From: Nocardioides ungokensis
GTDB taxonomy: Bacteria; Actinomycetota; Actinomycetes; Propionibacteriales; Nocardioidaceae
NCBI RefSeq assembly: GCF_013466985.1
Contig: NZ_CP059164.1
Span: forward strand, 2,489,001-2,553,000
DNA length: 64,000 nt
Direction of reading: 5' to 3'
In this document: one piece after another, positions 9,339-21,474 of the stretch
Position numbering within the stretch: the stretch's first letter is position 1
How the letters are laid out: each line of letters starts with the position of its first letter
Translations under genes and position numbers: made by a program
The notes under the pieces: model-generated
What the model saw: only the letters and a program-made list of their open reading frames with translations
Database searches by the model: none
Told to the model about the DNA's origin: nothing

Positions 9339-10847
9339 TCAGCGCAGCCACGCGCGGAGCCGCTTCCGAGCCAGGATGTCCGACCAGAGCACGTCGAAGT
9401 CGTGGTCGAGGCGCCGGGCGTGTGCCTCCTCGCGGGCGTGCAGGCGCCCGTAGGTGAAGCCGTTCTCACCGGCTGCCGTGGCCATCGCGGCGAGCTCGAG
9501 CAGGCCGTGCCGGGCCACCACCGAGTCCTGCCGGTCGCCGAGCATCGACGACATCCGCTTGGCGGCCTGGGCCAGGTTGCGGGCGTCGTCGCCCCACACC
9601 GGCACCAGGGCCTCGACCACGTAGCGCAGCCGCTTCGCAGCCTTGCGCGCGTCGTGAACGGCGGCATCGTGGTCCTCGGCGTCCGCGATGGCCCGGACCC
9701 GTCGGCGCAGCGCCTTCCACTCCTCGGCCACCAACGGGGGCAGCACGTCGCGCGCCGGCCGCCCGGCCAGGTCGGTCCACGGCGCGTCGAGGACCAGCCG
9801 GTCCAGGGACGCGAGGAGGTCGAGGTAGCGGGGCGACTCCAGGGCTGCGAGCACCTGCTGGTCGGCCTCGCGCTGACGCACGGCGTACGCCGCGTCGACC
9901 CGCCGCCGTACCGGGCCCACGACCAGGTCGGCCGGCTCCTCGTCGACCAGCCGGAGCAGTCGTGCGTGCACCACCTCGAGGTCGCGGGAGTCGCCCAGCG
10001 TCCGTGCCAGCCAGCGCAGCTCGCCACTGACCGGCCCGGCCAGCTCGGCGTCCAGCAGCGGGCCGTAGGCCCCGAGGGCAGACCGGATGCGACGGGTCGC
10101 GACCCGTGCCGTGTGCACCGAGTCGGGTTCACGCCGACGGATCTCGCTGTCCCGGCGCGCGAGTTCGGCGCGCTGCTCGACCAGCAGGGCGAGGAGCACC
10201 CGGCCGGCGGAGCGGCCCGGCTTCGGGCGCTTCGCCCGTGCCGCCCGCGGGACCCTGTCCCCCAGCACCCGCTCCACCTTGCGCTGGATCTCGCTGACCT
10301 CCACCCCCTGCGCCGCGAGCAGCCGGGTCGCGGCCTTCAGCAGCGACCGGTTCCCCGCGACGAGCTCGAGCTCCCACTCGCGCCACTCGACCGGAGCGGA
10401 CCCCTCGTCGGGCACGCAGCCTCGGACCCGGTCATCTGCCAGCTCGGCGAGCACGACCCGGTCCGCGCCGAGCAGGCGGTAGGTCGTGCGGTGGGTGTCG
10501 ACCGTGGCCACCGGGGTCAGTGCAGCGCCGCGGCTCCAGGCGCTCACGGCCTCGCGCAGCGGCTTCGGTGCGACGTACCGCGCGCGGGCGAGCGGCAGGT
10601 GCACCTCGTCGCGCCCGGCGCCCGCGGGGACCTTGAGGTGCCAGCCCTGGTCGGCTCCGCCCTCACGTCGACGCAGCGTGACCCCACCCGCCATCAGGGA
10701 CAGCGCGACGGTGTCGAAGTAGACCGCGCTGAGGTCGTCGGTCGCAGACCGTTCGACGGCGACCACCCCGGGCAGCCCGGTCAGGTCGGGCACCTCCGCG
10801 TCGGCGGCAGGCGCCCACGTCAGCTCGACCTCGTGGTGGTCCGGCAC
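9339..10847 (-). CDS. CYTH and CHAD domain protein
   Basis: The N-terminal CYTH (triphosphate tunnel) domain begins with the EVEL version of the ExE(x)K signature at residues 6-9. The C-terminal CHAD domain (about residues 215-500) is helical and rich in His and Arg, with VHTARVATRRIR and VHDARKAAKRLRY as its two conserved helices. Such fusions bind inorganic polyphosphate and may hydrolyse triphosphates. Length is 502 aa, complete. It lies 90 bp downstream of the beta-lactamase-fold gene and could be read through from gcvP, though the gap suggests its own promoter. Confidence 0.88.
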   Translation of the reverse strand: MPDHHEVELTWAPAADAEVPDLTGLPGVVAVERSATDDLSAVYFDTVALSLMAGGVTLRRREGGADQGWHLKVPAGAGRDEVHLPLARARYVAPKPLREAVSAWSRGAALTPVATVDTHRTTYRLLGADRVVLAELADDRVRGCVPDEGSAPVEWREWELELVAGNRSLLKAATRLLAAQGVEVSEIQRKVERVLGDRVPRAARAKRPKPGRSAGRVLLALLVEQRAELARRDSEIRRREPDSVHTARVATRRIRSALGAYGPLLDAELAGPVSGELRWLARTLGDSRDLEVVHARLLRLVDEEPADLVVGPVRRRVDAAYAVRQREADQQVLAALESPRYLDLLASLDRLVLDAPWTDLAGRPARDVLPPLVAEEWKALRRRVRAIADAEDHDAAVHDARKAAKRLRYVVEALVPVWGDDARNLAQAAKRMSSMLGDRQDSVVARHGLLELAAMATAAGENGFTYGRLHAREEAHARRLDHDFDVLWSDILARKRLRAWLR

Positions 10848-10937
10848 ATCCCAAGTCCTACCTCACCGGTGGGGTCGCGCCTCGTCCGTGCTTGACCAGT
10901 CCCCCAGATCCGGCACGCCCAGCCCTCATCCAGGCTC

Positions 10938-12283
10938 TCAGGCCGGGTGGCCGCCGGGGATCGGCGCGTCCGGGTCGTACGGCGTCCGGGTGTAGACGAA
11001 CGTCGCCACGTCGAGATGGCTCACCGACCCGTCGGAACGGCGTACGACGCGCAGCTCCTCGCCGGCGTGGTAGCCCGAGACGCCGACCACGCGGCCGTCG
11101 ACGACGGCGAAGGTGTACTTCTCCTCGTCACCCCTGGCGGCGACCAGCCGGCCTCCACGCATGGCGAAGACGAAGGGCGTGTTGCCCCAGTGCCACACGC
11201 CGAGCACGTCCTCGAGCTCCGGCGGGACCGACGTGGTGGGCCGCCAGGGCTCCGCGAGCGTGGGCTCGCTGCGCTCGAGCTCGTCGAGCAGCCCGACCGC
11301 CAGGTCCGCGGGGACCAGCCCGGTCGTGGCGTTGGTGAGCACCACCGCTCCCGTGCGCCGGGTCCGGTCGACGAAGCAGCCGGCGAGAAACCCGGGCATG
11401 GATCCGGTGTGGCCGACCAGCATGCCCGAGCCGCCGGCCTGCAGCTGGAAGCCGAGGCCGTGCGCGTAGCCGAGGGCGTCGTCGCGGTCCCCGGACTGCG
11501 GGTGCGAGGCGGCCAGCAGGTCGTCGAGCGGCAGCACGTCCGGATGTCCGGAGAGCAGGAACGCGTTGTACGTCGCGAGGTCGGCCAGGGTCGCCCAGAC
11601 CTGCCCGGCCGGGGCCATCGCGCCGGTGTCGGTCGCCGGCTCGTCGACCAGGGTCCCGGCGTACGGGTGCACGCTCTGGCCCTGGGCGGCGGCTCCCTTG
11701 GGGAGGTACGACGTGCGGGTCATGCCAAGGGGGTCGAGGATCCGCGACTGCACGCACTCCCACCAGGTCGCGTCGTGCACCCGCGCCAGCACCTCACCGA
11801 GCAGCGCGAAGCCGAGGTTGGAGTAGTGGAACTGCTGGAGCGCCGGGAAGATGTCGCCCGCCCCGTCATGGCCGTCGGCGAGCTCCTCCCACGACAGCCC
11901 CGCGGAGCGCTCCCACCACGAGCCGATCGGCTCAGAGCGCATGCCCGAGTTGTGCGCCAGCAGGCTCCGGATCGTGCGGTCGGCGTAGGCCACGTCGCCC
12001 AGCCAGGTCGCCGCCGGCTCGTCGAGGCCGAGCCGACCGTCCCGGACCAGCTGGAGCGCGAGCACCGCGGTCATGGTCTTGGTGATCGACCCGATCCGGT
12101 ACTGCACGTCGTACGGGTCGTGGCCGGGCACAGCCTCCCCGCCGTACGACCCCGTCCACACCGGCTCGCCGTCGCGCAGGACCCCGGCGACCACCGTCGG
12201 GAGCCGGCCGGACGACTGCGCGGAGGCGAGCCGCGCCAGCAGCCGCCGCGCGGTGACTGCGGCGACGCCGCGCGACGGCGAGC

Positions 12284-12287
<4 letters not shown>
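10938..12287 (-). CDS. Serine hydrolase of the beta-lactamase / penicillin-binding fold
   Basis: Class C beta-lactamase-like serine hydrolase, 449 aa. The three active-site elements are visible: SITK at 67-70 (nucleophile Ser67), YSN at 155-157 and HTG at 293-295. No signal peptide is seen, so the protein is probably cytoplasmic and more likely an esterase or peptidase than a resistance enzyme. ATG 12287 overlaps the gcvP stop codon (ATGA), so it is translationally coupled to glycine decarboxylase and should come under the glycine riboswitch. Confidence 0.85.
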
Positions 12288-15147
<2,860 letters not shown>

Positions 15148-15214
15148 TGAAAGGCTCCTCGGATCGGGGTCGATCGGGTCGCCTCCCCCTCTGTCACCCG
15201 CGGTCGACCCGAGA

Positions 15215-15330
15215 GCTCCAGAGTTGCCTCATCCGCACGGTCCTGGCGCCTGAGAGGTTCCGGGGAGGAATTGCCCCTTCGGCGCTCCGCTCCGGAGGCC
15301 TCGGCCCCCGGGCGAAGACTCTCCCGTGCG
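15215..15330 (-). ncRNA. Glycine riboswitch upstream of gcvP
   Basis: Between the promoter and the gcvP start the coding strand contains the conserved glycine-aptamer parts in order: GGGAGAGTC, CCGAAGGGGCAA, GGAACCTCTCAGGC, then CCAGGACCG and a closing ACTCTGG. These match the conserved core of the gcvT-type riboswitch. Only one complete aptamer is visible rather than the tandem pair. Binding glycine is expected to switch on gcvP and the coupled hydrolase. Confidence 0.88.
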
Positions 15331-15347
15331 GGATAGTCGGCGGCTCC

Positions 15348-15353
15348 AGCCTA
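15348..15353 (-). promoter_or_regulatory. Candidate -10 element of the gcvP transcript
   Basis: TAGGCT on the minus strand lies about 20 bases before the 5' edge of the glycine riboswitch, placing transcription start near 15340. A duplicated GATCGGCT lies across and just upstream of it. No clear -35 hexamer is visible. Confidence 0.4.
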
Positions 15354-15363
15354 GCCGATCGGT

Positions 15364-15960
<597 letters not shown>

Positions 15961-16294
15961 ACGATCCTCCGCGGGTCTACTCCGTTTGCGCGTAACCCTC
16001 GGGGGAAGTGCGGGGCCCGTGTTTTGCGGGCAACCACAACGGTGGAGTTACAACAGAGACAGTTCAAGGTATGCCCGAGCATCAGGGTGGTCAACGACAG
16101 CGGCGCGCGGCGTGTCGGAACCCTCAACCTCTACCTGAGGGTGAAGGCTTGGGGTGGTCTCATGACCGCCGGGCCCGGTGCTGGGGTTGGCCACGACCGG
16201 CCCGCCCGGGCGTGATGGTGGCCGGAAATGCGTCAAGGAACGCCGACTCGGCGTATGACGCGAATCCTTGCCGCCAGGGCCCGTGGGCGGTGCG
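15961..16294. other. Intergenic region upstream of the MerR regulator gene
   Basis: A 334-bp non-coding stretch between two minus-strand genes. Apart from the dyad at 16120-16142 I see no gene, RNA element or strong terminator. It probably carries the merR promoter, since the unusually AT-containing TTGTAACTCCACC stretch (coding strand, near 16035-16050) is the likeliest promoter area. Confidence 0.5.
16120..16142. promoter_or_regulatory. ACCCTCA-N9-TGAGGGT dyad, candidate MerR-family operator
   Basis: Perfect 7-bp inverted repeat with a 9-base spacer, the overall size typical of MerR-family operators. A near copy with the same spacing lies before garA at 18126-18148. One of the two MerR proteins of this cluster is the likely ligand; this is inference. 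Confidence 0.45.
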
Positions 16295-16762
16295 TCAGTG
16301 GGCGTCGAAGTCCTCGGGGGTGACCTGGTCGAGGAACTCGCGGAACTTCTCGACCTCGTCCTCCTGCTCGGCCGGCACGGCGAGGCCGGCCTCGTCGAGC
16401 ACCTCCTCCGAGCACACGATCCGGGAGCCGGTCCGCAGCGCCAGCGCGATCGAGTCGGAGGGTCGCGCGCTGACCTCGGCCCCGGAGCCGAAGACGAGGG
16501 TCGCGAAGAACACCCCGTCCTTGACCTCGGTGATGCGCACCTCGGTGAGCTCGTTCCCGGTGGCCTCCAGCACGTCCTTCATCAGGTCGTGGGTCAGCGG
16601 CCGTGGGGGCACGACGCCCTGCTGGGCGAAGGCGATCGCGGTGGCCTCGACGGCCCCGATCCAGATGGGGAGGTAGCGCTCCCCGGTCACCTCGCGCAGC
16701 AGCACGATCGGCTGGTTCGAGGGCATCTCGACCCGGACTCCCATGACATCTACTTCGCGCAC
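16295..16762 (-). CDS. DUF151 / bifunctional nuclease family protein
   Basis: 155 aa, complete DUF151 domain: VLLREVTGERYLPIWIG near the N-terminus, then RPLTHDLM and a C-terminal RPSDSIALALRTGS. Members in plants act as bifunctional nucleases; in actinobacteria the role is unclear. It starts 30 bp after the ftsR stop codon and belongs to the garA-ftsR operon. The acidic tail (EDEVEKFREFLDQVTPEDF) is usual for the family. Confidence 0.88.
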   Translation of the reverse strand: MREVDVMGVRVEMPSNQPIVLLREVTGERYLPIWIGAVEATAIAFAQQGVVPPRPLTHDLMKDVLEATGNELTEVRITEVKDGVFFATLVFGSGAEVSARPSDSIALALRTGSRIVCSEEVLDEAGLAVPAEQEDEVEKFREFLDQVTPEDFDAH

Positions 16763-16792
16763 ACGCTCACCCTACTCCCGGGGTGGGCGAGG

Positions 16793-17536
16793 TCAGGAGG
16801 TGCGCAGCCCGGCCTTGACCAGGGTGGCGTGCAGCCGCACCGACAGGGCCGCGATCTCGCTGACCGCCTCCTCCGCGCGGGCCTTGGCCGCGGCGTCGCG
16901 GCCACGCTTGTGCGGCGCCACGACCTGCTCCACGAGGCCGACCTCGCGGTCGGCCGCGGTCTTGAAGGCCCGCAGGTGCCGCGGCTCGAAGCCGAAGTCG
17001 GCCAGCTCGCGGGCGGTCCGGGCGATGACGAGGGCGTCGGTGTCGTAGTGCCCGGTCCCCGGGCGCGCCGAGATGAGGGCGTACTGCTCGAGCTGGTCGA
17101 GCAGGTCCTCCGAGATCTCCGCGATCTTGACCAGCTCGCGACGCGACAGGCGTACGTCGTCGCGCCGGGTGAAGGACTCCGCGCTGGGGAGGCCGTCGGC
17201 CGCGAGGGCCACCTTCGGGACCGTGGGGACCACGGCCTCGATCGGCGGCGGCTCCAGGCCCCGGTCGATCGCGTCGAGGTGCTCACCGATCACCTTGAGC
17301 GGCAGGTAGTGGTCGCGCTGCATGCGCAGCACGTACCGCAGCCGGTCCACGTCGTCGTGGGAGAACTTGCGGTAGCCCGCCGGGGTCCGCTCGGGCTTGA
17401 TCAGGCCCTTGTCCTCGAGGAACCGGATCTTGGGGATGGTGATCCCCGGGAAGTCCGGCCGCAACCGGTCCAGGACCTCCCCGATGTTCATCCGCGCACG
17501 GGATGCCCCCGACGGCGCGGCGGACGACGTCACCAT
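16793..17536 (-). CDS. ftsR: MerR-family regulator FtsR
   Basis: 247 aa. The MerR DNA-binding domain starts at MNIGEVLDRLRPDFPG (residue 16) and continues KIRFLEDKGLIKPERTPAGY, followed by a second helical domain with LTRRELV-like and ADFGFEPRHLRAF stretches. This architecture beside garA identifies FtsR, which in corynebacteria activates ftsZ expression. It starts 7 bp after garA, so the two share a transcript. Either ATG 17536 or the internal ATG at 17491 may be used. Confidence 0.85.
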   Translation of the reverse strand: MVTSSAAPSGASRARMNIGEVLDRLRPDFPGITIPKIRFLEDKGLIKPERTPAGYRKFSHDDVDRLRYVLRMQRDHYLPLKVIGEHLDAIDRGLEPPPIEAVVPTVPKVALAADGLPSAESFTRRDDVRLSRRELVKIAEISEDLLDQLEQYALISARPGTGHYDTDALVIARTARELADFGFEPRHLRAFKTAADREVGLVEQVVAPHKRGRDAAAKARAEEAVSEIAALSVRLHATLVKAGLRTS

Positions 17537-17543
17537 CCGGCCG

Positions 17544-18080
17544 TCAGCCGCTCGCGTGCCCGGAGAAGAAGACCAGCCGGTACTTGCCGATCTGGACCTC
17601 GTCCCCGTCCTTGAGCTGGACCCGGTCGATCCGGTCGCGGTTGACGTAGGTGCCGTTGAGGCTGCCCACGTCGCTGACCGTGAAGGTGTCGCCGGTGCGG
17701 TGGAACTCCGCGTGCCGTCGCGAGACGGTCACGTCGTCTAGGAAGATCTCGCTGTCGGGGTGGCGACCCGCGTTGACCACGTCGGCGTCGAGCAGGAAGC
17801 GGCTGCCCGACCCCGGCCCGCGCTGGACGACGAGCAGCGCGTGCCCGGCGGGCAGCGCGTCGACGGCGGCGGCGTCCACGGGGTTGAGCTGGCGGTCCGA
17901 GGTCTCGACCTTGTCACCGCCGAGACCGATCGCGATGGTCGCGGTCGACTCCCCCGGTGCATCGGGCGTCAGCGGCGCCTGGGCGGCCGGGGCGTCGGCA
18001 GTCACGAGACGGGTGCCGCACTGGGAGCAGAAGCGGGCGTCGTCGGGGTTCTGCTTGCCACACGCTGTGCAGAACGGCAT
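17544..18080 (-). CDS. garA: FHA-domain protein GarA/OdhI type with zinc ribbon
   Basis: 178 aa. The N-terminal zinc ribbon has two CxxC pairs (FCTACGKQN and FCSQCG). A flexible linker follows, then an FHA domain from about residue 80 with GRHPDSEIFLDD, TVSRRHAEF and SLNGTYVNRDRID. GarA/OdhI inhibits 2-oxoglutarate dehydrogenase and glutamate enzymes unless phosphorylated by Ser/Thr kinases at an N-terminal threonine motif. Here the equivalent linker reads ESTATIAIG rather than the textbook ETTS motif. It is first gene of the garA-ftsR-DUF151 unit, behind a MerR-like dyad. Confidence 0.83.
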   Translation of the reverse strand: MPFCTACGKQNPDDARFCSQCGTRLVTADAPAAQAPLTPDAPGESTATIAIGLGGDKVETSDRQLNPVDAAAVDALPAGHALLVVQRGPGSGSRFLLDADVVNAGRHPDSEIFLDDVTVSRRHAEFHRTGDTFTVSDVGSLNGTYVNRDRIDRVQLKDGDEVQIGKYRLVFFSGHASG

Positions 18081-18125
18081 CGGGCATCCTCCGGGTCGGG
18101 GGTCATACTCCCCACCAACGCCTGA

Positions 18126-18148
18126 ACCCTCAGGGCCGGGTTGAGGTT
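18126..18148. promoter_or_regulatory. ACCCTCA-N9-TGAGGTT dyad before garA
   Basis: Inverted repeat CCTCA / TGAGG with a 9-base spacer, about 45 bp upstream of the garA start. It has the same core and spacing as the dyad before the other MerR gene, suggesting a common regulator for both units. Confidence 0.45.
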
Positions 18149-18218
18149 GACGGTTGGTCCGAACCTATCAGTCCGGAAGGGGTGTTCAAGGAGCGTACGC
18201 GCCGCGAACGGCGCTCGC

Positions 18219-18605
18219 TCAGGCCTCGAGCGTGGCCTGGTAGGCGTCGGCGTCGAGCAGCGAGTCCAGCTGCGTGGCGTCCGCGGGGACGACCTCGAAG
18301 AGCCACCCCCCGGCGTACGGGTCGTTGTTGACCAGCTCGGGCGTCGCGTCGAGCGAGTCGTTGCGCGCCACGACCTCGCCGGTGATCGGCGCGTAGATGT
18401 CGCTGACCGACTTGGTGGACTCCAGCTCGCCGCAGGTGCTGCCGGCCTCGACGCTGTCGCCGACCTCGGGCAGCGAGACGTAGACGATGTCGCCGAGGGC
18501 GTCCTGTGCGTAGTGGGTGATGCCGATGCGCACCGACCCGTCGTGCTCGCCAGGGCTGCGCACCCACTCGTGCTCGGTGGTGTACTTCAGGTCGTCGGGG
18601 TACAC
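18219..18605 (-). CDS. gcvH: Glycine cleavage system H protein
   Basis: Lipoyl carrier of the glycine cleavage system, shuttling the aminomethyl group from GcvP. 128 aa, complete. The lipoylated lysine is Lys65 in ESTKSVSD, and the N-terminal YTTEHEWV motif is conserved. Starts at GTG 18605 with GGAG upstream. It sits in the DUF881-garA cluster, 3 kb upstream of gcvP, and lacks a visible glycine riboswitch of its own. Confidence 0.95.
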   Translation of the reverse strand: MYPDDLKYTTEHEWVRSPGEHDGSVRIGITHYAQDALGDIVYVSLPEVGDSVEAGSTCGELESTKSVSDIYAPITGEVVARNDSLDATPELVNNDPYAGGWLFEVVPADATQLDSLLDADAYQATLEA

Positions 18606-18674
18606 GGTGGCTCCTGTCGGTGGAGGTGCGGGCCGGAACGCCGGGCCCCGGCATCGGGCTGGGACGGACGCAGG

Positions 18675-19547
18675 CTACTGCGAGGTGTCGGGCTGCGCGT
18701 ACTGCGGTTGCTTCGGCTGCACGGTCGACTCGATGTCGAGGGACTGCAGCTCGTCGATCTTGACGGTCTGGCCGTCCTCCTCGAACTGGGCCCGCGGCCC
18801 CTCGAGGAAGGTCATGCCGCCGGTGAGGGTGTGCGGCTCCCCGATCACGTCGATGACGTACGGCGACCTCAGCAGCGTGCCGTCGACGGAGATGCCGCCG
18901 ACCGCCTCCTCCACCGAGCTCTGCGCGACGATGCGGACCTTGCCGTTGATCTGCATGGCCTCCGCACCAGCCGCCCGCAGCTCCTGGATGGTGTCCAGCA
19001 TGGTGTCGACGCTGACCGGCGCCGTGTCCTCGGTGACCGTGATCCGGATGCCCGGTCCCGTGACCGGCACGAGCCCGGCCATGATCGCCAGCGTGTCGGC
19101 CCGGTCCTGGGCCTGGGCCAGTGCGGCCTGGCGCGCGTCGGTGCTGCTCTGCAGGTCGTGGCGCGTGGTCTCGAGGTGCGCGATCTCGGACTGCGCACGC
19201 TGGGTGGTGCCCGCGAGGCCGTTGAGGACGTCGATGAGGTCCTGTTCGCGCAGCCCCGCGTAGCTGTCGTCGACCTCGTTGGCGCGCACCTGCGTCACGG
19301 CGGCGAAGCCGACGACCGCGAGCAGCACGGCGACGATGGCCTGGGCGCGCGACGGCTTCCTCAGCGCGCCGATCAGGCGCTCGCGGCCGGTCGTGGGTGC
19401 CGCAGGCGCGGGAGCCGGCACTGGCTCCGGGGCGACCTCCGGCTTCCCCTTCGGCTCGGCGCTCGGCCTGCTCTCCGGTCGCACGGGGCCCGCCGCGGGC
19501 TTCACCGGGTCCGCGGGACGCTGGTCGGGGGTCGTGGGCTCAGGCAT
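18675..19547 (-). CDS. DUF881 membrane-anchored protein (copy 2)
   Basis: 290 aa. A proline/alanine-rich cytoplasmic N-terminus of about 65 residues is followed by one membrane helix (AIVAVLLAVVGFAAVTQV). Next comes an extracytoplasmic coiled coil and a DUF881 domain with VTGPGIRITVTED and AEAMQINGKVRIV. This is the second DUF881 protein flanking the small basic protein, the fixed order in actinobacteria next to cell-division genes. The exact function is unknown. It overlaps the preceding gene by 8 bp. Confidence 0.87.
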   Translation of the reverse strand: MPEPTTPDQRPADPVKPAAGPVRPESRPSAEPKGKPEVAPEPVPAPAPAAPTTGRERLIGALRKPSRAQAIVAVLLAVVGFAAVTQVRANEVDDSYAGLREQDLIDVLNGLAGTTQRAQSEIAHLETTRHDLQSSTDARQAALAQAQDRADTLAIMAGLVPVTGPGIRITVTEDTAPVSVDTMLDTIQELRAAGAEAMQINGKVRIVAQSSVEEAVGGISVDGTLLRSPYVIDVIGEPHTLTGGMTFLEGPRAQFEEDGQTVKIDELQSLDIESTVQPKQPQYAQPDTSQ

Positions 19548-19872
19548 GGAAGAGGTGGCGGCGGATGGCCGCGACGTTGGAGAAGATGCGGATGCCCAGC
19601 ACCACGATGACGCCGGTGGAGAGCTGGCCGCCGACCCCGAGCTTGTCGCCGAGGTAGACGATCGCGGCGGCGATCACGACGTTGCTGAAGAACGAGACGA
19701 CGAAGACCTTGTCGTCGAAGATGCCGTCGAGGTAGGCCCGCAGGCCGCCGAAGACCGCGTCCATCGACGCCACGACGGCGATGGGCAGGTAGGGCTCGAG
19801 GCCCAGCGGCACGTCGGGACGGAACCAGAGACCCAGCAGGATGCCGACCAGCAGGCCGAGCGCGGCGATCAC
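19540..19872 (-). CDS. sbp: Small basic family protein (DUF1290)
   Basis: 110-aa membrane protein with three hydrophobic segments: an N-terminal GLLVGILLGLW, a middle FVVSFFSNVVIAAAIVYL and a C-terminal VIVVLGIRIFSNVAAIR. LEPYLPIAVVASMDAVFGG is typical of DUF1290. Such proteins lie between two DUF881 genes near division genes in actinobacteria and firmicutes; no biochemical role is established. Starts and stops overlap both neighbours by a few bases. Confidence 0.88.
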   Translation of the reverse strand: MIAALGLLVGILLGLWFRPDVPLGLEPYLPIAVVASMDAVFGGLRAYLDGIFDDKVFVVSFFSNVVIAAAIVYLGDKLGVGGQLSTGVIVVLGIRIFSNVAAIRRHLFHA

Positions 19873-20747
19873 GGATTGCTCTCCTCGTTCGGGTGGTGTT
19901 GCTGCTCCGCTGCGGTCCCGGTCTGTGCCTCGCGCAGCCGGGGGAACCGGGCCGCGGGGAGCGTGAGCGAGTCCTCGTTCTGCATCGAGTACACGAATCC
20001 GAGCTGCTGGGCGAGGCTGAAGAACTCACTGCCCAGCGTGCTGGAGAGCAGGTTCGCCTGCAACGTCCGGTTGTCCCCGATCGCTGACACAGTGTACGGC
20101 GGTGTCAGTGGCCGGCTGTTGACGTGGATCGCCACGTTCACGTTGCGGATCGCGCTGAGCACCGTCAGCCGCTGGCCGTTGATGGAGATGGCCTCGGCGC
20201 CGGCGACCCACAGCCCGTCGACCAGCTTGGCCAGGTCCTCGTCGCGCACGGCCTGGGTGGCGTCCCCGTTGGGTGCGTCGCTCACGACGATGCGCACGCC
20301 CTCCCCCGTGACCGGACCGAACCCGGTCGTGGTCTCGAGGTTGCGCACCCGGGTCGCGGCGGCCTCCTCGGCGCTGGTCACGTCGCTGAGCTGCGACTCG
20401 AGCCCGACGTTGTGCTCCCGGAGCGTCACCATCTCCTGCTGGAGCTTGTCGACCGTGGCGCGCCTGGTGTCGATCTGCGAGATCAGGGTGGCGCGGCCGG
20501 CGTCGGTGACGCCGGCGTTGCGCGAGGTCTGGACGGCGGCAGTCGTCACCAGGATGCCGAAGACCGCGACCACGACGGCGGCCATCCGGTGCGGCCGCGC
20601 CCGCGACGGGCGGGGCGCGCCGGCGGCCCGGCGTTCCGCCACGTGCAGGTAGTCCTCGTCCAGCGACTGCTGGGTGATCAGGGTGAGCAGCGGCATCGTG
20701 ACCCGCGCGGGCAGGTGCACGTCGCCTCGCGAGACGTGCTCAGGCAT
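19869..20747 (-). CDS. DUF881 membrane-anchored protein (copy 1)
   Basis: 292 aa from ATG 20747 (MPEHVSRGDVHLPARV). One membrane helix (MAAVVVAVFGILVTTAAV) near residue 55, a coiled coil (LQQEMVTLREHNVGLESQL) and a DUF881 domain with VTGEGVRIVVSDAP and GAEAISINGQRLT. ATG 20747 was chosen because the open frame upstream only overlaps the phosphatidyltransferase. Partner of the small basic protein and of the second DUF881 protein downstream. Confidence 0.87.
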   Translation of the reverse strand: MPEHVSRGDVHLPARVTMPLLTLITQQSLDEDYLHVAERRAAGAPRPSRARPHRMAAVVVAVFGILVTTAAVQTSRNAGVTDAGRATLISQIDTRRATVDKLQQEMVTLREHNVGLESQLSDVTSAEEAAATRVRNLETTTGFGPVTGEGVRIVVSDAPNGDATQAVRDEDLAKLVDGLWVAGAEAISINGQRLTVLSAIRNVNVAIHVNSRPLTPPYTVSAIGDNRTLQANLLSSTLGSEFFSLAQQLGFVYSMQNEDSLTLPAARFPRLREAQTGTAAEQQHHPNEESNP

Positions 20748-21364
20748 CCCGCACCGCCGGACGGCGCTCGGTCGGTCGCGAGCAGCTTGCGGACCTGCCA
20801 GGCGTAGAGCAGCCCGGCCCACCAGTAGAGGCCGATCCCCCACACGGCGAACGCCCAACCGAAGACCTTGGCGAGCGTGGCGACGACACCTTCGCCGTCA
20901 CCGAGCAGCAGCAGCGGGAACGCGTAGAGGAGGTTGAACGTCGCAGCCTTGCCGAGGAAGTGCACCGGCAGCGCGCTGTAGCCGCGCGTGCGCAGCAGCG
21001 GCACCAGCCCCCACATCAGGAGGTCACGCAGCGGCAGCAGCACCGCCATCCACCACGGGATGATGTCGCGCAGGGCGAGGCCGACCACGACCGCGAGGAT
21101 GTAGAGCCGGTCGGCGACCGGGTCGAGGATCTGCCCGACCACCGAGGTCTGGTTCAGCCGGCGGGCCAGCCAGCCGTCGAGGAAGTCGGTGATCCCGGAG
21201 AGCACGAGGAGTCCCAGCGCCCAGCCGTCGGCCTCGGGGCCGAGCACCAGCCACAGGAACACGGGTACGCCCGCCAGCCGGATCAGGCTGAGCAGGTTCG
21301 GCAGCGTCCACACGCGGTTCTCGCGCGTCGGTTCATCCGCCACAGGTGCCTGCATTTCGATCAC
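20678..21364 (-). CDS. CDP-alcohol phosphatidyltransferase family protein
   Basis: Integral membrane enzyme of phospholipid synthesis. The family signature DFLDGWLARR...GQILDPVADR gives the D-D-G-A-R-G-D-D residues that bind metal and CDP-lipid. About five helices, close to 200 aa. The reading frame runs on to 20678 through an unlikely cysteine-rich tail. One indel near 20775-20785 would end the protein at 20740 with PAVRDA, overlapping the DUF881 start, so the tail is suspect. Whether the product is phosphatidylglycerophosphate or another lipid cannot be told. GTG 21364 or ATG 21355 may start it. Confidence 0.85.
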   Translation of the reverse strand: MIEMQAPVADEPTRENRVWTLPNLLSLIRLAGVPVFLWLVLGPEADGWALGLLVLSGITDFLDGWLARRLNQTSVVGQILDPVADRLYILAVVVGLALRDIIPWWMAVLLPLRDLLMWGLVPLLRTRGYSALPVHFLGKAATFNLLYAFPLLLLGDGEGVVATLAKVFGWAFAVWGIGLYWWAGLLYAWQVRKLLATDRAPSGGAGCLSTSREATCTCPRGSRCRCSP

Positions 21365-21474
21365 TGATACGGGACTGGTCAGCTCGTCGGTGAGGCGCCG
21401 CCGCCCCCGACGAGGACACCCTATCCGGCGCCATCAGGCGACCGCGGCACTCCCGCGGCGGACGGCGCGGGAGG

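Noticed and set aside
18199..18214. GCGCCG-CGAA-CGGCGC hairpin after gcvH as terminator
   Set aside because: Only a 6-bp stem in GC-rich DNA; too weak to report as a feature.
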